In this document: positions 10,679 to 21,588 of the stretch, piece after piece
How positions within the stretch are numbered: position 1 is the stretch's first letter
How the letters are laid out: every line of letters starts with the position of its first letter
Origin: an uncultured Gammaproteobacteria bacterium
GTDB taxonomy: Bacteria > Pseudomonadota > Gammaproteobacteria > JAADHQ01
DNA length: 64,000 bases
Direction of reading: 5' to 3'
NCBI GenBank assembly: GCA_947258655.1
Contig: CAMYJD010000006.1
Coordinates: 80,656 to 144,655 of the forward strand
Notes under the pieces: generated by a model
What the model was told of the DNA's origin: nothing
What the model saw: only the letters and a program-made list of their open reading frames with translations
Database searches by the model: none
Program-made: the position numbers and the translations under genes

Positions 10679-10747
10679 TGAAAGGATATGGATGTCAGGA
10701 CCATGTGCCATGCTGATCATTCAATGATATGGAAACAAAAATATATT

Positions 10748-10775
10748 TCTTTGTGCCTTCGTGTCTTCGTGGTAA
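10748..10775. repeat. CTTCGTGGT-type dispersed repeat
   Basis: The stretch ttgtgccttcgtgtcttcgt followed by ggtaaat resembles repeats at 60271-60306 and 60377-60408 (cctccgtgttctccgtggtt). Such CGTG-rich intergenic repeats are frequent in environmental proteobacterial genomes. No gene is present here. Confidence 0.5.
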
Positions 10776-10811
10776 ATATTGATTTTCATAAGTCCGGAAG
10801 GGGAAAGTCGG

Positions 10812-12161
10812 CTAGTCAGAGGTAGCAAGGTGGATACCTTCAATTGCGATTTTTGCCATATGGGTGATCTGCTCGGGGGTGATGATATAGGGCGGCATAA
10901 AGTAGACAACATTGCCCAGCGGTCTGAGCAAGACACCATTGGCCAGGCCGTTCTGGTATACCTTGAGCCCTCTGCGCTCCTGCCACGGATAGGCCTCCCT
11001 GTTGTGTTTGTCCTTGATCATTTCTATGGCGAGAATCATGCCCGTCTGGCGGACCTCGGCAACATGCGGATGATCCCGCAGTTCCTGAACGGACTCAGAC
11101 ATGAGTCGGGACAGAACGGTGTTGTTGTTTATGACATCATCCTGTTTGAAGATATCCAGAGTCGCCAGTGCAGCACGACAACCGAGGGCATTACCCGTGT
11201 AGCTGTGTGAGTGCAGGAAGGCAGTCAGTCTTTCATAGTCGTCATAGAAGGCCTGGTATATGTTGTCATGGGTCAGGACTACTGATAGTGGCAGGTAGCC
11301 TCCGGTCAGGCCTTTGGACAGACACATAAAGTCAGGGCTGATATTGGCCTGCTCGCAGGCAAACAGGGTGCCGCTACGTCCAAAGCCAACAGCGATTTCA
11401 TCGGCAATGAGATGGACGTTATATCTGTCGCAGGCCTTGCGCAACAGTTCCAGGTATACTGGCTCATACATACGCATATTGCCGGCGCATTGCACCAGGG
11501 GTTCTACGATGACGGCGCATGTTTCATGCGCATGCCGTTCCAGTATCTGCTCCATGTATTTGAACATGCGTACAGAAAAATCATGGCAGCTCTCTCCTGA
11601 CTCGCGATGATAGCAATCGGGTGATGGTACGGTAATGGGCTGCATCAGTAATGGTGCATAGGTGTCCTTGTACAGTTCGACATCACCTACTGCGAGTGCG
11701 CCGAGTGTTTCACCATGATAGCTGTTGCTCAGGTTAATAAACCGTGTCCGCGCAGTCTGGCCGGTGTTTTGCCAGTAATGAAAGCTCATCTTCAGGGCCA
11801 CCTCGATGGCTGATGAACCATTGTCTGCATAGAAACATCGTGACAGGCCTGCGGGCGTGATCTCGGTCAGGCGCTCTGAGAGCTCAATGATGGGCTCATG
11901 GGTAAAGCCGGCAAGGATGACATGTTCCAGTTCATCCAGTTGTTTTTTTAATGCCTGGTTGATACGTGGGTTGGCGTGCCCGAACAGGTTGACCCACCAC
12001 GAACTGATTGCATCGAGGTAGCGATTGTCATCGAAGTCATGCAGCCACACCCCTTCGCCGCGCTTGATAGGGATTAGTGGTAACGACTCATGATCTTTCA
12101 TCTGCGTACAGGGGTGCCAGAGGGTGCGCAAATCGCGTTCTATGTATTTTTTATTTTCCAT
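10812..12161 (-). CDS. bioA: Adenosylmethionine-8-amino-7-oxononanoate aminotransferase BioA
   Basis: PLP enzyme of biotin synthesis that converts KAPA to DAPA with SAM as amino donor. The class III aminotransferase signature is complete: WHPCTQM near the start (BioA-specific substrate site), NGSSAIEVALKM, the HLIADEIAVGFGRSGTLFA stretch with the PLP-binding Asp, and the Schiff-base lysine K283 in CLSKGLTGGYLPL. The SWWVNLFGH segment is typical of BioA rather than other class III members. Length is 449 residues, slightly longer than the E. coli enzyme. It stands alone without the bio operon, next to the SAM-cycle genes that make its unusual amino donor. The start has no strong ribosome site. 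Confidence 0.95.
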   Translation of the reverse strand: MENKKYIERDLRTLWHPCTQMKDHESLPLIPIKRGEGVWLHDFDDNRYLDAISSWWVNLFGHANPRINQALKKQLDELEHVILAGFTHEPIIELSERLTEITPAGLSRCFYADNGSSAIEVALKMSFHYWQNTGQTARTRFINLSNSYHGETLGALAVGDVELYKDTYAPLLMQPITVPSPDCYHRESGESCHDFSVRMFKYMEQILERHAHETCAVIVEPLVQCAGNMRMYEPVYLELLRKACDRYNVHLIADEIAVGFGRSGTLFACEQANISPDFMCLSKGLTGGYLPLSVVLTHDNIYQAFYDDYERLTAFLHSHSYTGNALGCRAALATLDIFKQDDVINNNTVLSRLMSESVQELRDHPHVAEVRQTGMILAIEMIKDKHNREAYPWQERRGLKVYQNGLANGVLLRPLGNVVYFMPPYIITPEQITHMAKIAIEGIHLATSD

Positions 12162-12181
12162 AAGTCGTCTATCTGAACTGG

Positions 12182-12276
12182 AGTGGCGAGCAGTAGCGAG
12201 TTGCTAGTGGCTGGTAGCGATGACTGAATAGTAGCTTGAATTTCCTGGCTACTCGCCGCTCGCTACTAGCTACTAA
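12182..12276. repeat. GCTAGTAGCGAG-family inverted intergenic repeat, copy 1
   Basis: Fills the bioA-metF gap. Degenerate GTAGCGAG / CTCGCTAC arms face each other (gcagtagcgagttgctagtg on the left, cgctcgctactagctact on the right), so the transcript could fold as an imperfect hairpin. Related copies are at 20206-20300 and 51070-51168. Confidence 0.75.
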
Positions 12277-12277
12277 T

Positions 12278-13129
12278 CTAGGCCTTAAGGCCTAGATTCT
12301 GCCAGATCGCCATACTGGGGCCGGCCTGGTTCATGGTATAAAAATGAAAACCGGGGACACCTTCCTGCTGTAGTCTTGTGCACATTTGCGTAACGACGTC
12401 TTCACCGAAGGCCATGATGCTGTCGCGATCATCGCCGAATCCCTGTAAACGCTTCTTTATCCAGCGTGGAATTTCTGCACCGCACATATCCGAGAAGCGC
12501 GCTAATTGCGTATAATTGGTAATCGGCATGATACCCGGGACAATGGGAAGATCAATGCCGGCCTTTTCGCAATCATCCACGAAGCGGAAGTAGGCATCGC
12601 AATTATAAAAATACTGTGTGATAGCGGCATTGGCGCCTGCATCGACCTTGCGCTTGAAATTGATCAGATCAGTCTGCGCGTCACTGGCCTGGGGATGCAC
12701 TTCAGGGTAAGCAGCAACCTCAATATGAAAATAATCGCCGTATTCCCTGCGAATGAATTCCACCAGTTCGTTGGCGTAACGGAAGGCGCCGGCCTCTTGC
12801 ATGCCGGATGGCATGTCGCCGCGTAATGCAACGACACGATTGACGCCGTTTTCCTTATAGGTATTGAGAATGTGAGTAATGCTTTCCAGTGTAGAGCCGA
12901 CGCAGGACAGATGCGGTGCTGCGGACAGTCCCGATTGCTGGATTTCGAGTACGGTATCGATAGTTCCCTGCTGGGTGCTGCCGCCGGCGCCAAATGTAAC
13001 GGAAAAGTATTTTGGTTTCAGTTTGGCCAGTTCAGTGCGTGTAGCACGAAGCTTATCCAGGCCCTGTTCTGTTTTTGGCGGGAAAAACTCGAAGCTGTAC
13101 TGGGGAGTATATTTTTTTTGGCTAATCAT
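12278..13129 (-). CDS. metF: Methylenetetrahydrofolate reductase MetF
   Basis: FAD enzyme that reduces 5,10-methylene-THF to 5-methyl-THF for methionine synthesis. Family hallmarks: YSFEFFPPKTEQG at the N-terminus with the catalytic glutamate, SVTFGAGGSTQQGT, VVALRGDMPSG and ITQYFYNCDAYFRFVDDCEKAG. At 283 residues it is the usual bacterial length, with no regulatory extension. It lies downstream of ahcY on the same strand, separated by a GATACAA inverted repeat, and together with metK forms a SAM-recycling neighbourhood. Confidence 0.96.
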   Translation of the reverse strand: MISQKKYTPQYSFEFFPPKTEQGLDKLRATRTELAKLKPKYFSVTFGAGGSTQQGTIDTVLEIQQSGLSAAPHLSCVGSTLESITHILNTYKENGVNRVVALRGDMPSGMQEAGAFRYANELVEFIRREYGDYFHIEVAAYPEVHPQASDAQTDLINFKRKVDAGANAAITQYFYNCDAYFRFVDDCEKAGIDLPIVPGIMPITNYTQLARFSDMCGAEIPRWIKKRLQGFGDDRDSIMAFGEDVVTQMCTRLQQEGVPGFHFYTMNQAGPSMAIWQNLGLKA

Positions 13130-13140
13130 ATTAATTCAGG

Positions 13141-13207
13141 TACAAGATACAAGGATAAAGATACAAGGGTCGGTGCACTCACACCTTCCCTTGTATCTTG
13201 TATCTTT
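13141..13207. repeat. GATACAA-family inverted repeat between ahcY and metF
   Basis: The left arm (tacaagatacaaggataaag) and right arm (cttgtatcttgtatctt) are inverted copies of the GATACAA unit around a short centre containing GTCGGTGCACTCACACC. The transcript from ahcY into metF would form a hairpin here. Confidence 0.72.
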
Positions 13208-13223
13208 TCCCTTTCCCCTGTCT

Positions 13224-14639
13224 TTAATATCGATAGTGTTCGGGTTTGTATGGACCATCAACCGGAACATTGATGTAGTCGGCCTGATCCTGGCTTAAAG
13301 GCGTCAGGTTGGCGCCGATCTTGTCCAGATGCAGTCGCGCTACCTTCTCGTCCAGAATCTTGGGCAGGACATAGACTTCGTTATTATATTTATCGCTATG
13401 ATTGAATAACTCGATCTGTGCCATGACCTGGTTTGTGAACGATGCGGACATGACAAAACTTGGATGGCCTGTGGCACAACCGAGGTTGACCAGACGGCCT
13501 TTGGCCAGAACAATGATGCGTTTGCCATCGGGAAATATGACATGATCAACCTGTGGCTTGATTTCTTCCCACTGGTATTTTTCCAGAGACGCAATCTCTA
13601 TCTCGGAATCGAAGTGTCCGATGTTGCAGACAATGGCTTCATTTTTCATCGCTGCCATATGGTCATGATTAATGACATTGACGTTACCTGTTGTGGTAAC
13701 GAAGATATCACCCTGGTCGGCGATGTCATTCATTTCCACAACGCGGTAACCTTCCATGGCTGCCTGTAATGCACAGATTGGGTCGATTTCCGTGACCCAT
13801 ACGGTAGCGCCCATGCCACGGAAGGCCTGTGCGCAACCCTTGCCGACATCACCATAACCGAGTACGACGCAGATCTTTCCGGCGACCATGACATCCGTCG
13901 CGCGCTTGATCCCGTCGAGTAATGATTCACGGCAACCGTAGAGGTTATCGAACTTGCTCTTCGTGACCGAGTCATTGACGTTCATGGCCGGGAACATCAA
14001 TTCGCCGGCTTCCTGCATCTGGTACAGGCGATGAACACCGGTGGTGGTTTCTTCGGTTACGCCCTTGACACTGTCGACAATCTTCTGCCATTTGTCTTTT
14101 TCTGCCGTGTTACGCAATACGTTCAGAATGGCGGCCCATTCTTCATTGTCATCGGCTTTGGTTTCGGGTATGGCACCGGCCTTTTCAAACTCAGCGCCCT
14201 TATGTACTAGCAGGGTCGCATCGCCGCCATCGTCGAGGATCATGTTGGGTGCGCCACCATCCGGCCAGGTGATCATTTGTTCAGTACACCACCAATATTC
14301 CTCGATGGTTTCACCTTTCCATGCAAATACCGGGATACCCTGATTGGCGATAGCGGCGGCGGCATGGTCCTGGGTTGAGAAAATATTACACGATGCCCAG
14401 CGTACTTCGGCACCCAGATCGACCAGTGTTTCTATCAGTACGGCTGTCTGGATAGTCATGTGCAGGCTGCCTGATATACGTGCGCCTTTGAGCGGCTTCT
14501 GACCTTTGTATTCCTCGCGGATGGCCATCAGGCCAGGCATTTCCACTTCGGCGATACGGATTTCCTTGTGGCCCCATTCGGCCAGAGACATGTCGGCGAC
14601 TTTATAGTTAGTGAATACAGAACCTGAGGCAGCGCTCAT
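13224..14639 (-). CDS. ahcY: S-adenosylhomocysteine hydrolase AhcY
   Basis: NAD-dependent hydrolase splitting SAH into adenosine and homocysteine, relieving product inhibition of methyltransferases. Visible motifs: [18 protein letters not shown], the NAD-binding loop [35 protein letters not shown] and the C-terminal PYKPEHYRY. The 471-residue length includes the insertion near the substrate domain found in proteobacterial enzymes. I start at ATG 14639: AAGGAG ends one base before the upstream ATG at 14645, which is too close, but seven bases before this one. Expression is expected to rise with SAH through the riboswitch directly upstream. Confidence 0.97.
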   Translation of the reverse strand: MSAASGSVFTNYKVADMSLAEWGHKEIRIAEVEMPGLMAIREEYKGQKPLKGARISGSLHMTIQTAVLIETLVDLGAEVRWASCNIFSTQDHAAAAIANQGIPVFAWKGETIEEYWWCTEQMITWPDGGAPNMILDDGGDATLLVHKGAEFEKAGAIPETKADDNEEWAAILNVLRNTAEKDKWQKIVDSVKGVTEETTTGVHRLYQMQEAGELMFPAMNVNDSVTKSKFDNLYGCRESLLDGIKRATDVMVAGKICVVLGYGDVGKGCAQAFRGMGATVWVTEIDPICALQAAMEGYRVVEMNDIADQGDIFVTTTGNVNVINHDHMAAMKNEAIVCNIGHFDSEIEIASLEKYQWEEIKPQVDHVIFPDGKRIIVLAKGRLVNLGCATGHPSFVMSASFTNQVMAQIELFNHSDKYNNEVYVLPKILDEKVARLHLDKIGANLTPLSQDQADYINVPVDGPYKPEHYRY

Positions 14640-14664
14640 CTTCATTCTCCTTAATTAAAAGTTG

Positions 14665-14745
14665 AATGAGCGCCGTTGATCCAGTTTAGGGGATCTGCCC
14701 GCTCCCGAGCCTGACGGATTGTACCGCTGCAGCGCCCCTCGGGAG
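14665..14745 (-). promoter_or_regulatory. SAH riboswitch upstream of ahcY
   Basis: Read on the minus strand, the leader contains CCCGAGGGGCGCUGCAGCGG, then CAGGCUCGGGAGC, then AACGGCGCUCAUU, in the order and spacing of the known SAH aptamer. The pairings CCCGAG/CUCGGG and GAGCGCC-type stem plus the GCGCU/AGCGC-like pseudoknot arms are apparent by eye. It lies about 25 bases before the ahcY start. SAH binding in this class normally activates expression by freeing the ribosome site (AAGGAG), which here is just downstream. Confidence 0.92.
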
Positions 14746-14799
14746 TGACAGTGTTGTATATTGTAGTCGAAAAAATCGTTAACGCAATAACTGCGCCGA

Positions 14800-15957
14800 T
14801 CAGATGCCGGCCGCATCTCTCAATGCATCGGCCTTGTCGGTTTTTTCCCAGGTGAATTCATCTTCCTCGCGACCGAAGTGACCATAAGCTGCTGTTTTTG
14901 CATAGATTGGGCGTAGCAGGTCGAGCATTTTGACGAGTCCGCCGGCGCGTAGGTCAAAATGTTCATCAATCAGCTCGACGATGCGAGCGTCATCGACCTT
15001 TCCGGTGCCGAAGGTCTCTACACTGATAGAGGTCGGCTGTGAAACACCGATTGCATAGGAGACCTGGATCTCGCAACGGTCAGCGAGGCCGGCGGCGACA
15101 ATGTTCTTGGCGACATAGCGACCGGCATAGGCCGCGGAACGGTCCACCTTGGATGGATCCTTGCCGGAGAAGGCACCACCACCATGGCGGGCCATACCAC
15201 CATATGTATCGACAATGATCTTGCGTCCGGTCAGGCCGCAGTCACCAACCGGACCACCGATAACGAAACGTCCGGTCGGATTGATGAAGAATTTGGTATT
15301 TTCATCGATCCACTCCTTGGGTAATACCGGTGTCAGTATCTCATCCATGACCGCTTCCTCGATGGCTTTTTGCTCCATGTCAGGACTGTGTTGTGTCGAC
15401 AATACAACGGCATCGATGCCAATCGGAGTGGTGCCATCATAGCGGAAAGTGACCTGGCTCTTGGCGTCGGGACGTAGCCACGGCAGTGTGCCATTCTTGC
15501 GCACTTCAGCCTGGCGCTTTACCAGCCGGTGTGCATAGGTTATCGGCGCCGGCATCAGTACATCGGTTTCATTACAGGCAAAGCCGAACATCAAACCCTG
15601 GTCACCAGCACCCTGTTCGTGTTTTTCGTCTTCATCGACGCCCATGGCAATATCGGCAGACTGTTTGTCTATCGATGTCAGGATGGCGCAGGATTCGTAA
15701 TCGAAGCCTATTTCTGAGCTGTTATAGCCGATTTCCTGGATGCGTCCGCGGACCACTTCGTTCATGTCGACCCAGGCCGATGTTGTGATTTCACCTGACA
15801 GCACCACCATGCCGGTATTGACCATGGTTTCGCAGGCCACGCGTGCTGACGGGTCCTGTTCCAGGATCGCATCCAGAACAGAGTCGGATATCTGATCGGC
15901 GACCTTGTCCGGATGGCCTTCTGAAACAGATTCGGATGTAAATAGATGTTTGCTCAT
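14800..15957 (-). CDS. metK: S-adenosylmethionine synthetase MetK
   Basis: Forms SAM from methionine and ATP. Conserved stretches include [20 protein letters not shown] (ATP/methionine site), [16 protein letters not shown] and [19 protein letters not shown] (P-loop-like GGGAFSGKD). I start at ATG 15957 (MSKHLFTSE), giving 385 residues, because a longer frame upstream runs into the attenuator hairpin. The leader has a consensus sigma-70 promoter and a terminator/antiterminator pair, so transcription is probably controlled before the gene. The enzyme feeds ahcY and metF in the same neighbourhood. Confidence 0.97.
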   Translation of the reverse strand: MSKHLFTSESVSEGHPDKVADQISDSVLDAILEQDPSARVACETMVNTGMVVLSGEITTSAWVDMNEVVRGRIQEIGYNSSEIGFDYESCAILTSIDKQSADIAMGVDEDEKHEQGAGDQGLMFGFACNETDVLMPAPITYAHRLVKRQAEVRKNGTLPWLRPDAKSQVTFRYDGTTPIGIDAVVLSTQHSPDMEQKAIEEAVMDEILTPVLPKEWIDENTKFFINPTGRFVIGGPVGDCGLTGRKIIVDTYGGMARHGGGAFSGKDPSKVDRSAAYAGRYVAKNIVAAGLADRCEIQVSYAIGVSQPTSISVETFGTGKVDDARIVELIDEHFDLRAGGLVKMLDLLRPIYAKTAAYGHFGREEDEFTWEKTDKADALRDAAGI

Positions 15958-15984
15958 TATCTTGTTTCCCTTATTAAAACCAAT

Positions 15985-16049
15985 AAAAAACCGCTTTGTC
16001 ATGGACTAAAGCGGTTTTTCAGGGGTTCGGTTGTGACCTCGCTTTAGCC
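15985..16049 (-). promoter_or_regulatory. Candidate transcription attenuator in the metK leader
   Basis: On the minus strand a hairpin AACCGCUUU-AGUCCAUGAC-AAAGCGGUU followed by a U tract forms an intrinsic terminator at 15985-16019, about 30 bases before metK. An upstream segment GGCUAAAGCG (16040-16049) can pair over ten bases with CGCUUUAGUC inside the terminator's 5' arm (about 16003-16013). The two structures exclude each other, the usual riboswitch or attenuator design. No SAM-I, II, III or IV motif was recognised, so the ligand is unknown. Confidence 0.65.
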
Positions 16050-16101
16050 GTATTTATTAAGCGCCCGCAATCTGAATTCAAATCAGCGCTATTGAGCAAT
16101 T

Positions 16102-16129
16102 ATTATAATTAACTGATTATATATGTCAA
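16102..16129 (-). promoter_or_regulatory. Consensus sigma-70 promoter for metK
   Basis: On the minus strand TTGACA is followed after 16 bases by TATAAT, both perfect hexamers. The predicted start lies near 16095, giving a leader of about 135 bases that contains the attenuator-like structure. Confidence 0.8.
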
Positions 16130-16275
16130 AGTCTACGGGGATTTATTGTATTCATGTACGCAGCCATAAGTGTTGAAAAATACAGGCGGTACTTTTGATT
16201 TATTATTTAGGTATATATTATACGTACCCTGGCAATATCAATTGCATTAAACCATAAAGAGAAAGAGGATATAGC

Positions 16276-16839
16276 ATGGTCAGTCTGGAAACCCCCATTT
16301 GTGATTTTGGCGCGCCCGCCATTGAGTTTGAATTACCCGGTATTGATGGTAAGCACTGGACCCTGGAGGATTGTCGGGGCGAAAAGGGTCTGTTGGTTAT
16401 GTTTATTTGCAATCATTGCCCTTACGTTAAGGCCATCCGCGAACGTATCGTCAGGGATACGCGTGAATTACGCGAGATGGGCATCAACAGTGTTGCCATC
16501 ATGTCCAATGATTCGACGCAATACGAAGAGGATTCTTTTGAAAATATGGGGAAAATTGCCAGGGAGTATGATTTCCCGTTCCCCTATCTACTCGACGAAA
16601 GCCAGCAAGTAGCCAAGGCCTATGGGGCAGTGTGCACACCGGATTTCTTCGGCTATAACCATGATCTGCAATTACAGTATCGCGGCAGACTGGATGCCAG
16701 TCGCAAGGAAAGTGCCTCTGCAGATGCGCGCAGGGACCTGTTTGAGGCGATGGCGGAGGTCGCTCGCAGCGGGCGGGGACCGCGGGAACAGATCCCAAGC
16801 ATGGGATGTTCAATAAAGTGGATTGAGGAAGGCGAATAA
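16276..16839 (+). CDS. Thioredoxin-fold (AhpC/TSA-type) protein
   Basis: A 187-residue soluble protein of the AhpC/Redoxin type. It opens with an FGAPAIEFELPGIDG strand typical of peroxiredoxin-like folds and carries VMFICNHCPYVKAI, where Cys in a CNHC arrangement occupies the active-site helix. Further elements are SVAIMSNDSTQYEEDSFENM and FPYLLDESQQVAKAYGAVCTPDFF, the cis-Pro region with a third cysteine. There is no signal peptide, so it acts in the cytoplasm. Proteins of this kind are usually annotated as thioredoxin family; substrate is unknown. A GAAAGAGGA ribosome site precedes the ATG. It is divergent from metK. Confidence 0.85.
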   Translation: MVSLETPICDFGAPAIEFELPGIDGKHWTLEDCRGEKGLLVMFICNHCPYVKAIRERIVRDTRELREMGINSVAIMSNDSTQYEEDSFENMGKIAREYDFPFPYLLDESQQVAKAYGAVCTPDFFGYNHDLQLQYRGRLDASRKESASADARRDLFEAMAEVARSGRGPREQIPSMGCSIKWIEEGE

Positions 16840-17184
16840 ATTGCTTAATAATCAATACTATATGATTACCTTAATAATAATATAGATTAATATTATCGTT
16901 ATCCCAAGTAAGTTTTATCGTTACATAACCAGTCTCACTATTGCCGAATGCCTTCAAGTAGGGGAGAATACCGCTTCTTCTGAATCAGGGTAGCGCAAGC
17001 TGCCTTATTCATTTGCTAGTAATCCAGATAGTACAGGCGCGCTTCAGGTCCGGCAGGTTATCAATGCGTCAACAGAGCCGGAAAGAATTTATCGTCTTGG
17101 TAAATGCATAATTTCAAAGCGATAGTGCGATTACCGGGACCGTGACAGGTTTCAATTAAAACTTTGGGAACAGAGGAGAGAACT
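16840..17184. other. AT-rich intergenic leader before tkt; nothing recognised
   Basis: No open frame, tRNA or strong terminator is seen. The first 70 bases are very AT-rich (ttaataataatatagattaa region). The sequence near the tkt start ends with GGAACAGAGGAGAG, the ribosome site. A promoter for the glycolysis/Calvin cluster probably lies here but no good -35/-10 pair could be assigned. Confidence 0.5.
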
Positions 17185-19170
17185 ATGCCCTCACGTAGAG
17201 ATTTAGCCAATGCCGTTCGAGCGTTGAGTATGGATGCAGTACAAAAGGCCAAGTCCGGTCATCCGGGTGCCCCGATGGGTATGGCCGATATTGCTGAAGT
17301 ATTGTGGAACGACCATATGACCCACAATCCTGCCAATCCAGACTGGAGTAATCGCGATCGGTTTGTACTGTCAAATGGCCATGGCTCCATGTTGATATAC
17401 TCCCTGCTACATCTTACAGGTTATGACATTAATATGGATGACCTGAAGAACTTCCGTCAATTACATTCAAAAACTCCGGGTCACCCTGAATATGGCTATG
17501 CACCCGGTGTTGAAACCACCACCGGCCCGTTGGGTCAGGGTATTACCAACGCCGTGGGCATGGCCATTGCCGAGAAGGCCATGGCAGGACATTTCAACCA
17601 GAAAGACCACAATATTGTCGACCATCACACCTATGTGTTTCTTGGTGACGGTTGCTTGATGGAAGGTATCTCGCATGAGGCCTGTTCGCTGGCCGGCACC
17701 CTGAATCTGGGTAAATTGATTGCATTCTGGGACGACAATGGCATCTCTATCGATGGTCATGTAGAAGGCTGGTTCTCGGATGATACGCCGAAGCGTTTCG
17801 AATCCTACGGCTGGCATGTGATCCCTGGTGTTGATGGCCATGATCCGGAAGCAGTACAAAAGGCCATTGAGCTGGCCAAGTCGATGACCGACAAGCCAAC
17901 GATGATATGCTGCAAGACCACGATCGGTTTCGGTTCCCCGAACAAGGCCGGCAGCCATGCCTGTCACGGTGCGCCCCTGGGTGAAGAGGAAATCAACCTG
18001 ACCAAGGCAGCCCTGGGTTGGGACCACGAGGCCTTTGAGGTTCCTAATGACATTTATCACGGTTGGGATGCGAAGGAGAAAGGTACAGAAGCTGAAAAGG
18101 CATGGAATGAAAAATTCGCGGCCTATAAGGCAGCCTATCCGGAACTGGCGGCAGAATATGAGCGTCGTATGGGCGGCGATCTGCCCGCAGACTGGGCGGC
18201 GAAATCCGCCGAATATATCGCCAGCGTCGATGCCGAAGCGAAAAGCCCGGCGACGCGCCAGGCATCCCTGGCTTCTATTGAAGCCTATTCACCGTTGTTG
18301 CCTGAACTGTTTGGTGGATCTGCCGACCTCGGTTGTTCCAACCTGACAGAATGGTCCGGTTACAAGCCCATCGTAAATCACGAAGAAGCCAACTATGTGA
18401 ACTATGGTGTCCGCGAATTCGGTATGTCGGCGATCATGAACGGTATCGCTCTGCACGGTGGTCTGATTCCATTTGGCGCGACTTTCCTGATGTTCTCGGA
18501 ATATGCGCGTAACGCGATCCGTATGGCGGCATTGATGAAGATCCGTAGCCTGTTCGTATTTACCCACGACTCGATCGGACTGGGTGAAGATGGCCCAACC
18601 CACCAGGCCATCGAGCAGATCCCGACCTTACGCATGATTCCGAATATGCATGTCTGGCGTGCCTGTGATGCAGTTGAGTCGGCCGTAAGCTGGCAGCAGG
18701 CGATAGAGCGTAAGGACGGTCCTTCGTGCCTGATCTTCTCGCGCCAGGGTCTGCCCCATATGCCACGTACTGCCGATCAGATCGAATCAATCAAGAAGGG
18801 TGGCTACATCCTGAAAGACTGCGACGGTACGCCGGATGCGATTATTATCGCCACCGGTTCTGAAGTCGAGTTGGCCGTGGGTGCAGCAGATAAGCTCAGT
18901 GGCAAGAAGGTTCGTGTTGTGTCGATGCCATCGACCAATGTCTTCGAAGCCCAGGATGATGCCTACAAAGAGTCCGTGCTGCCGGCAGCAGTGACTGCCC
19001 GTGTTGCAGTAGAGGCCGCGGTTACAGGTGGTTGGTACAAATATGTGGGGCTGAATGGTAAGGTCGTCGGTATCGACAGATTTGGTGAGTCGGCACCCGC
19101 ACCGGAATTATTCGAATACTTTGGCTTTACCGTTGATAACGTTGTCAAGGCCGTCGAAGAAGTTTTGTAA
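17185..19170 (+). CDS. tkt: Transketolase
   Basis: Thiamine-diphosphate enzyme that transfers two-carbon units in the Calvin and pentose phosphate cycles. Hallmarks: [12 protein letters not shown] at the N-terminus, TTGPLGQG, the TPP motif [18 protein letters not shown]...[23 protein letters not shown], and the C-terminal TPP-activating glutamate region [13 protein letters not shown] with [17 protein letters not shown] chose ATG 17185 over an upstream GTG/ATG option because GAGGAGAG sits seven bases before it. It is 661 residues. It leads the tkt-gap-pgk-pyk-fba cluster, an order seen in autotrophic proteobacteria. Confidence 0.97.
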   Translation: MPSRRDLANAVRALSMDAVQKAKSGHPGAPMGMADIAEVLWNDHMTHNPANPDWSNRDRFVLSNGHGSMLIYSLLHLTGYDINMDDLKNFRQLHSKTPGHPEYGYAPGVETTTGPLGQGITNAVGMAIAEKAMAGHFNQKDHNIVDHHTYVFLGDGCLMEGISHEACSLAGTLNLGKLIAFWDDNGISIDGHVEGWFSDDTPKRFESYGWHVIPGVDGHDPEAVQKAIELAKSMTDKPTMICCKTTIGFGSPNKAGSHACHGAPLGEEEINLTKAALGWDHEAFEVPNDIYHGWDAKEKGTEAEKAWNEKFAAYKAAYPELAAEYERRMGGDLPADWAAKSAEYIASVDAEAKSPATRQASLASIEAYSPLLPELFGGSADLGCSNLTEWSGYKPIVNHEEANYVNYGVREFGMSAIMNGIALHGGLIPFGATFLMFSEYARNAIRMAALMKIRSLFVFTHDSIGLGEDGPTHQAIEQIPTLRMIPNMHVWRACDAVESAVSWQQAIERKDGPSCLIFSRQGLPHMPRTADQIESIKKGGYILKDCDGTPDAIIIATGSEVELAVGAADKLSGKKVRVVSMPSTNVFEAQDDAYKESVLPAAVTARVAVEAAVTGGWYKYVGLNGKVVGIDRFGESAPAPELFEYFGFTVDNVVKAVEEVL

Positions 19171-19197
19171 TTCTAGTTTATACGTTTGAGGAGATAA

Positions 19198-20205
<1,008 letters not shown>

Positions 20206-20300
20206 GTTGCTGGTAGCGAGTAGCTAGTAGCGAGGGGTTGGTGTCAGGAGGTGATTGCCTCCTGATATCCTTGATCCAAGCTACTAGCCACTCACTACTG
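20206..20300. repeat. GCTAGTAGCGAG-family inverted repeat, copy 2, with internal perfect hairpin
   Basis: Lies between gap and pgk. Outer arms gctggtagcgagtagctagt and gctactagccactcactact are inverted. Inside, TCAGGAGG-TGATTG-CCTCCTGA (20244-20265) is a perfect 8-bp stem. There is no U tract, so it is not an obvious terminator; it may stabilise or process the transcript. Confidence 0.75.
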
Positions 20301-20363
20301 TTTTCAAGAGGTATTCGCCAAGCCAAGGGTTTGCCAAATATCTTTTAGTTTAAGGAGAAAAAC

Positions 20364-21545
20364 ATGTCCTTTATCAAATTGACTGATCTTGATCTTGCTG
20401 GCAAGCGCGTCCTGATTCGCGCCGACCTTAACGTACCTGTCAAAGATGGCAAAGTAACCTCCGATGCACGTATTACTGCATCCATGCCGACTATTGAACA
20501 TTGTATGAAGGCCGGAGCTTCGGTCATGGTTATGTCCCACCGCGGGCGTCCGGAAGAAGGTAAGGCCGACGAGGAAAACTCGATGCAGCCGATAGCCGAG
20601 GATATGTCAGCCAAGCTTGGTAAAGAGGTGCGCCTGGTCAAGGAATACCTCGATAATTCCCCTGAAGTCGCTGCCGGTGAAGTCGTGCTGCTGGAAAATG
20701 TACGCTTCAATGCAGGCGAGAAGAAGGACAATGAAGAACTGGCAAAAAAATATGCTGCGCTTTGTGATGTATTTGTCATGGATGCATTTGGTACGGCGCA
20801 TCGCGCGCAGGCCTCTACACATGGTGCCGGTAAATTTGCGCCGACCGCCTGTGCCGGATTGTTGCTCGCTGATGAACTGGATAACCTGGCCAAGGCCCTG
20901 GCTGAACCGGCGCGTCCGATGGTGGCCATTGTTGGCGGCTCCAAGGTCTCTACCAAATTGACCGTGTTGGAAGCGCTGTCAGAAAAAGTCGATCAGCTGG
21001 TTGTTGGCGGTGGTATTGCCAACACCTTCCTGAAGGCAATGGGTCATAATGTCGGTAAGTCCTTATGTGAAAATGATCTGGTTGATACGGCCCAGGCGCT
21101 GGTCGAAAAAATGAAAGCACGTGGCGCAAGTATTCCGATCGCAACGGACGTCGTTTGTGGTAAGAATTTTGACGAAAATGAACCGGCAGTATTAAAAGCG
21201 GCGAGTGATGTTGAAGATGATGACATGATTTTTGATATCGGTCCTGATAGCGCTAAAGAACTGGCGGACATTATTTCCAAAGCGGGTACCATTGTCTGGA
21301 ACGGTCCGGTCGGTGTGTTCGAATTTGACCAGTTTGGTGAAGGTACGAAAACGGTATCGATGGCCATCGCCAATGCAGACGGATTCAGTCTCGCAGGTGG
21401 CGGTGATACGATTGCCGCTATCCAGAAATATGATATCTATGACAAGGTATCCTATATCTCGACTGCGGGAGGCGCTTTCCTGGAATACCTGGAAGGCAAG
21501 ACCCTGCCTGCTGTTGCGATGCTGGAAGAAAGGGCAAAAAACTAA
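20364..21545 (+). CDS. pgk: Phosphoglycerate kinase
   Basis: Interconverts 3-phosphoglycerate and 1,3-bisphosphoglycerate with ATP/ADP. Diagnostic stretches are [40 protein letters not shown], the hinge region [14 protein letters not shown], and [11 protein letters not shown] plus GGGDTIAAI at the nucleotide site. It is 393 residues, the usual bacterial size. AAGGAGAAAAAC supplies the ribosome site. It belongs to the carbon cluster between gap and pyk. Confidence 0.97.
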   Translation: MSFIKLTDLDLAGKRVLIRADLNVPVKDGKVTSDARITASMPTIEHCMKAGASVMVMSHRGRPEEGKADEENSMQPIAEDMSAKLGKEVRLVKEYLDNSPEVAAGEVVLLENVRFNAGEKKDNEELAKKYAALCDVFVMDAFGTAHRAQASTHGAGKFAPTACAGLLLADELDNLAKALAEPARPMVAIVGGSKVSTKLTVLEALSEKVDQLVVGGGIANTFLKAMGHNVGKSLCENDLVDTAQALVEKMKARGASIPIATDVVCGKNFDENEPAVLKAASDVEDDDMIFDIGPDSAKELADIISKAGTIVWNGPVGVFEFDQFGEGTKTVSMAIANADGFSLAGGGDTIAAIQKYDIYDKVSYISTAGGAFLEYLEGKTLPAVAMLEERAKN

Positions 21546-21588
21546 ACGGCTGTAGTAACCTGTAAACGACTACAAGAAGTCTTGGATC

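Noticed and set aside
12879..13298. Forward-strand frame of 139 residues over metF and ahcY ends
   Set aside because: It is antisense to two real genes and crosses a repeat; no supporting signal.
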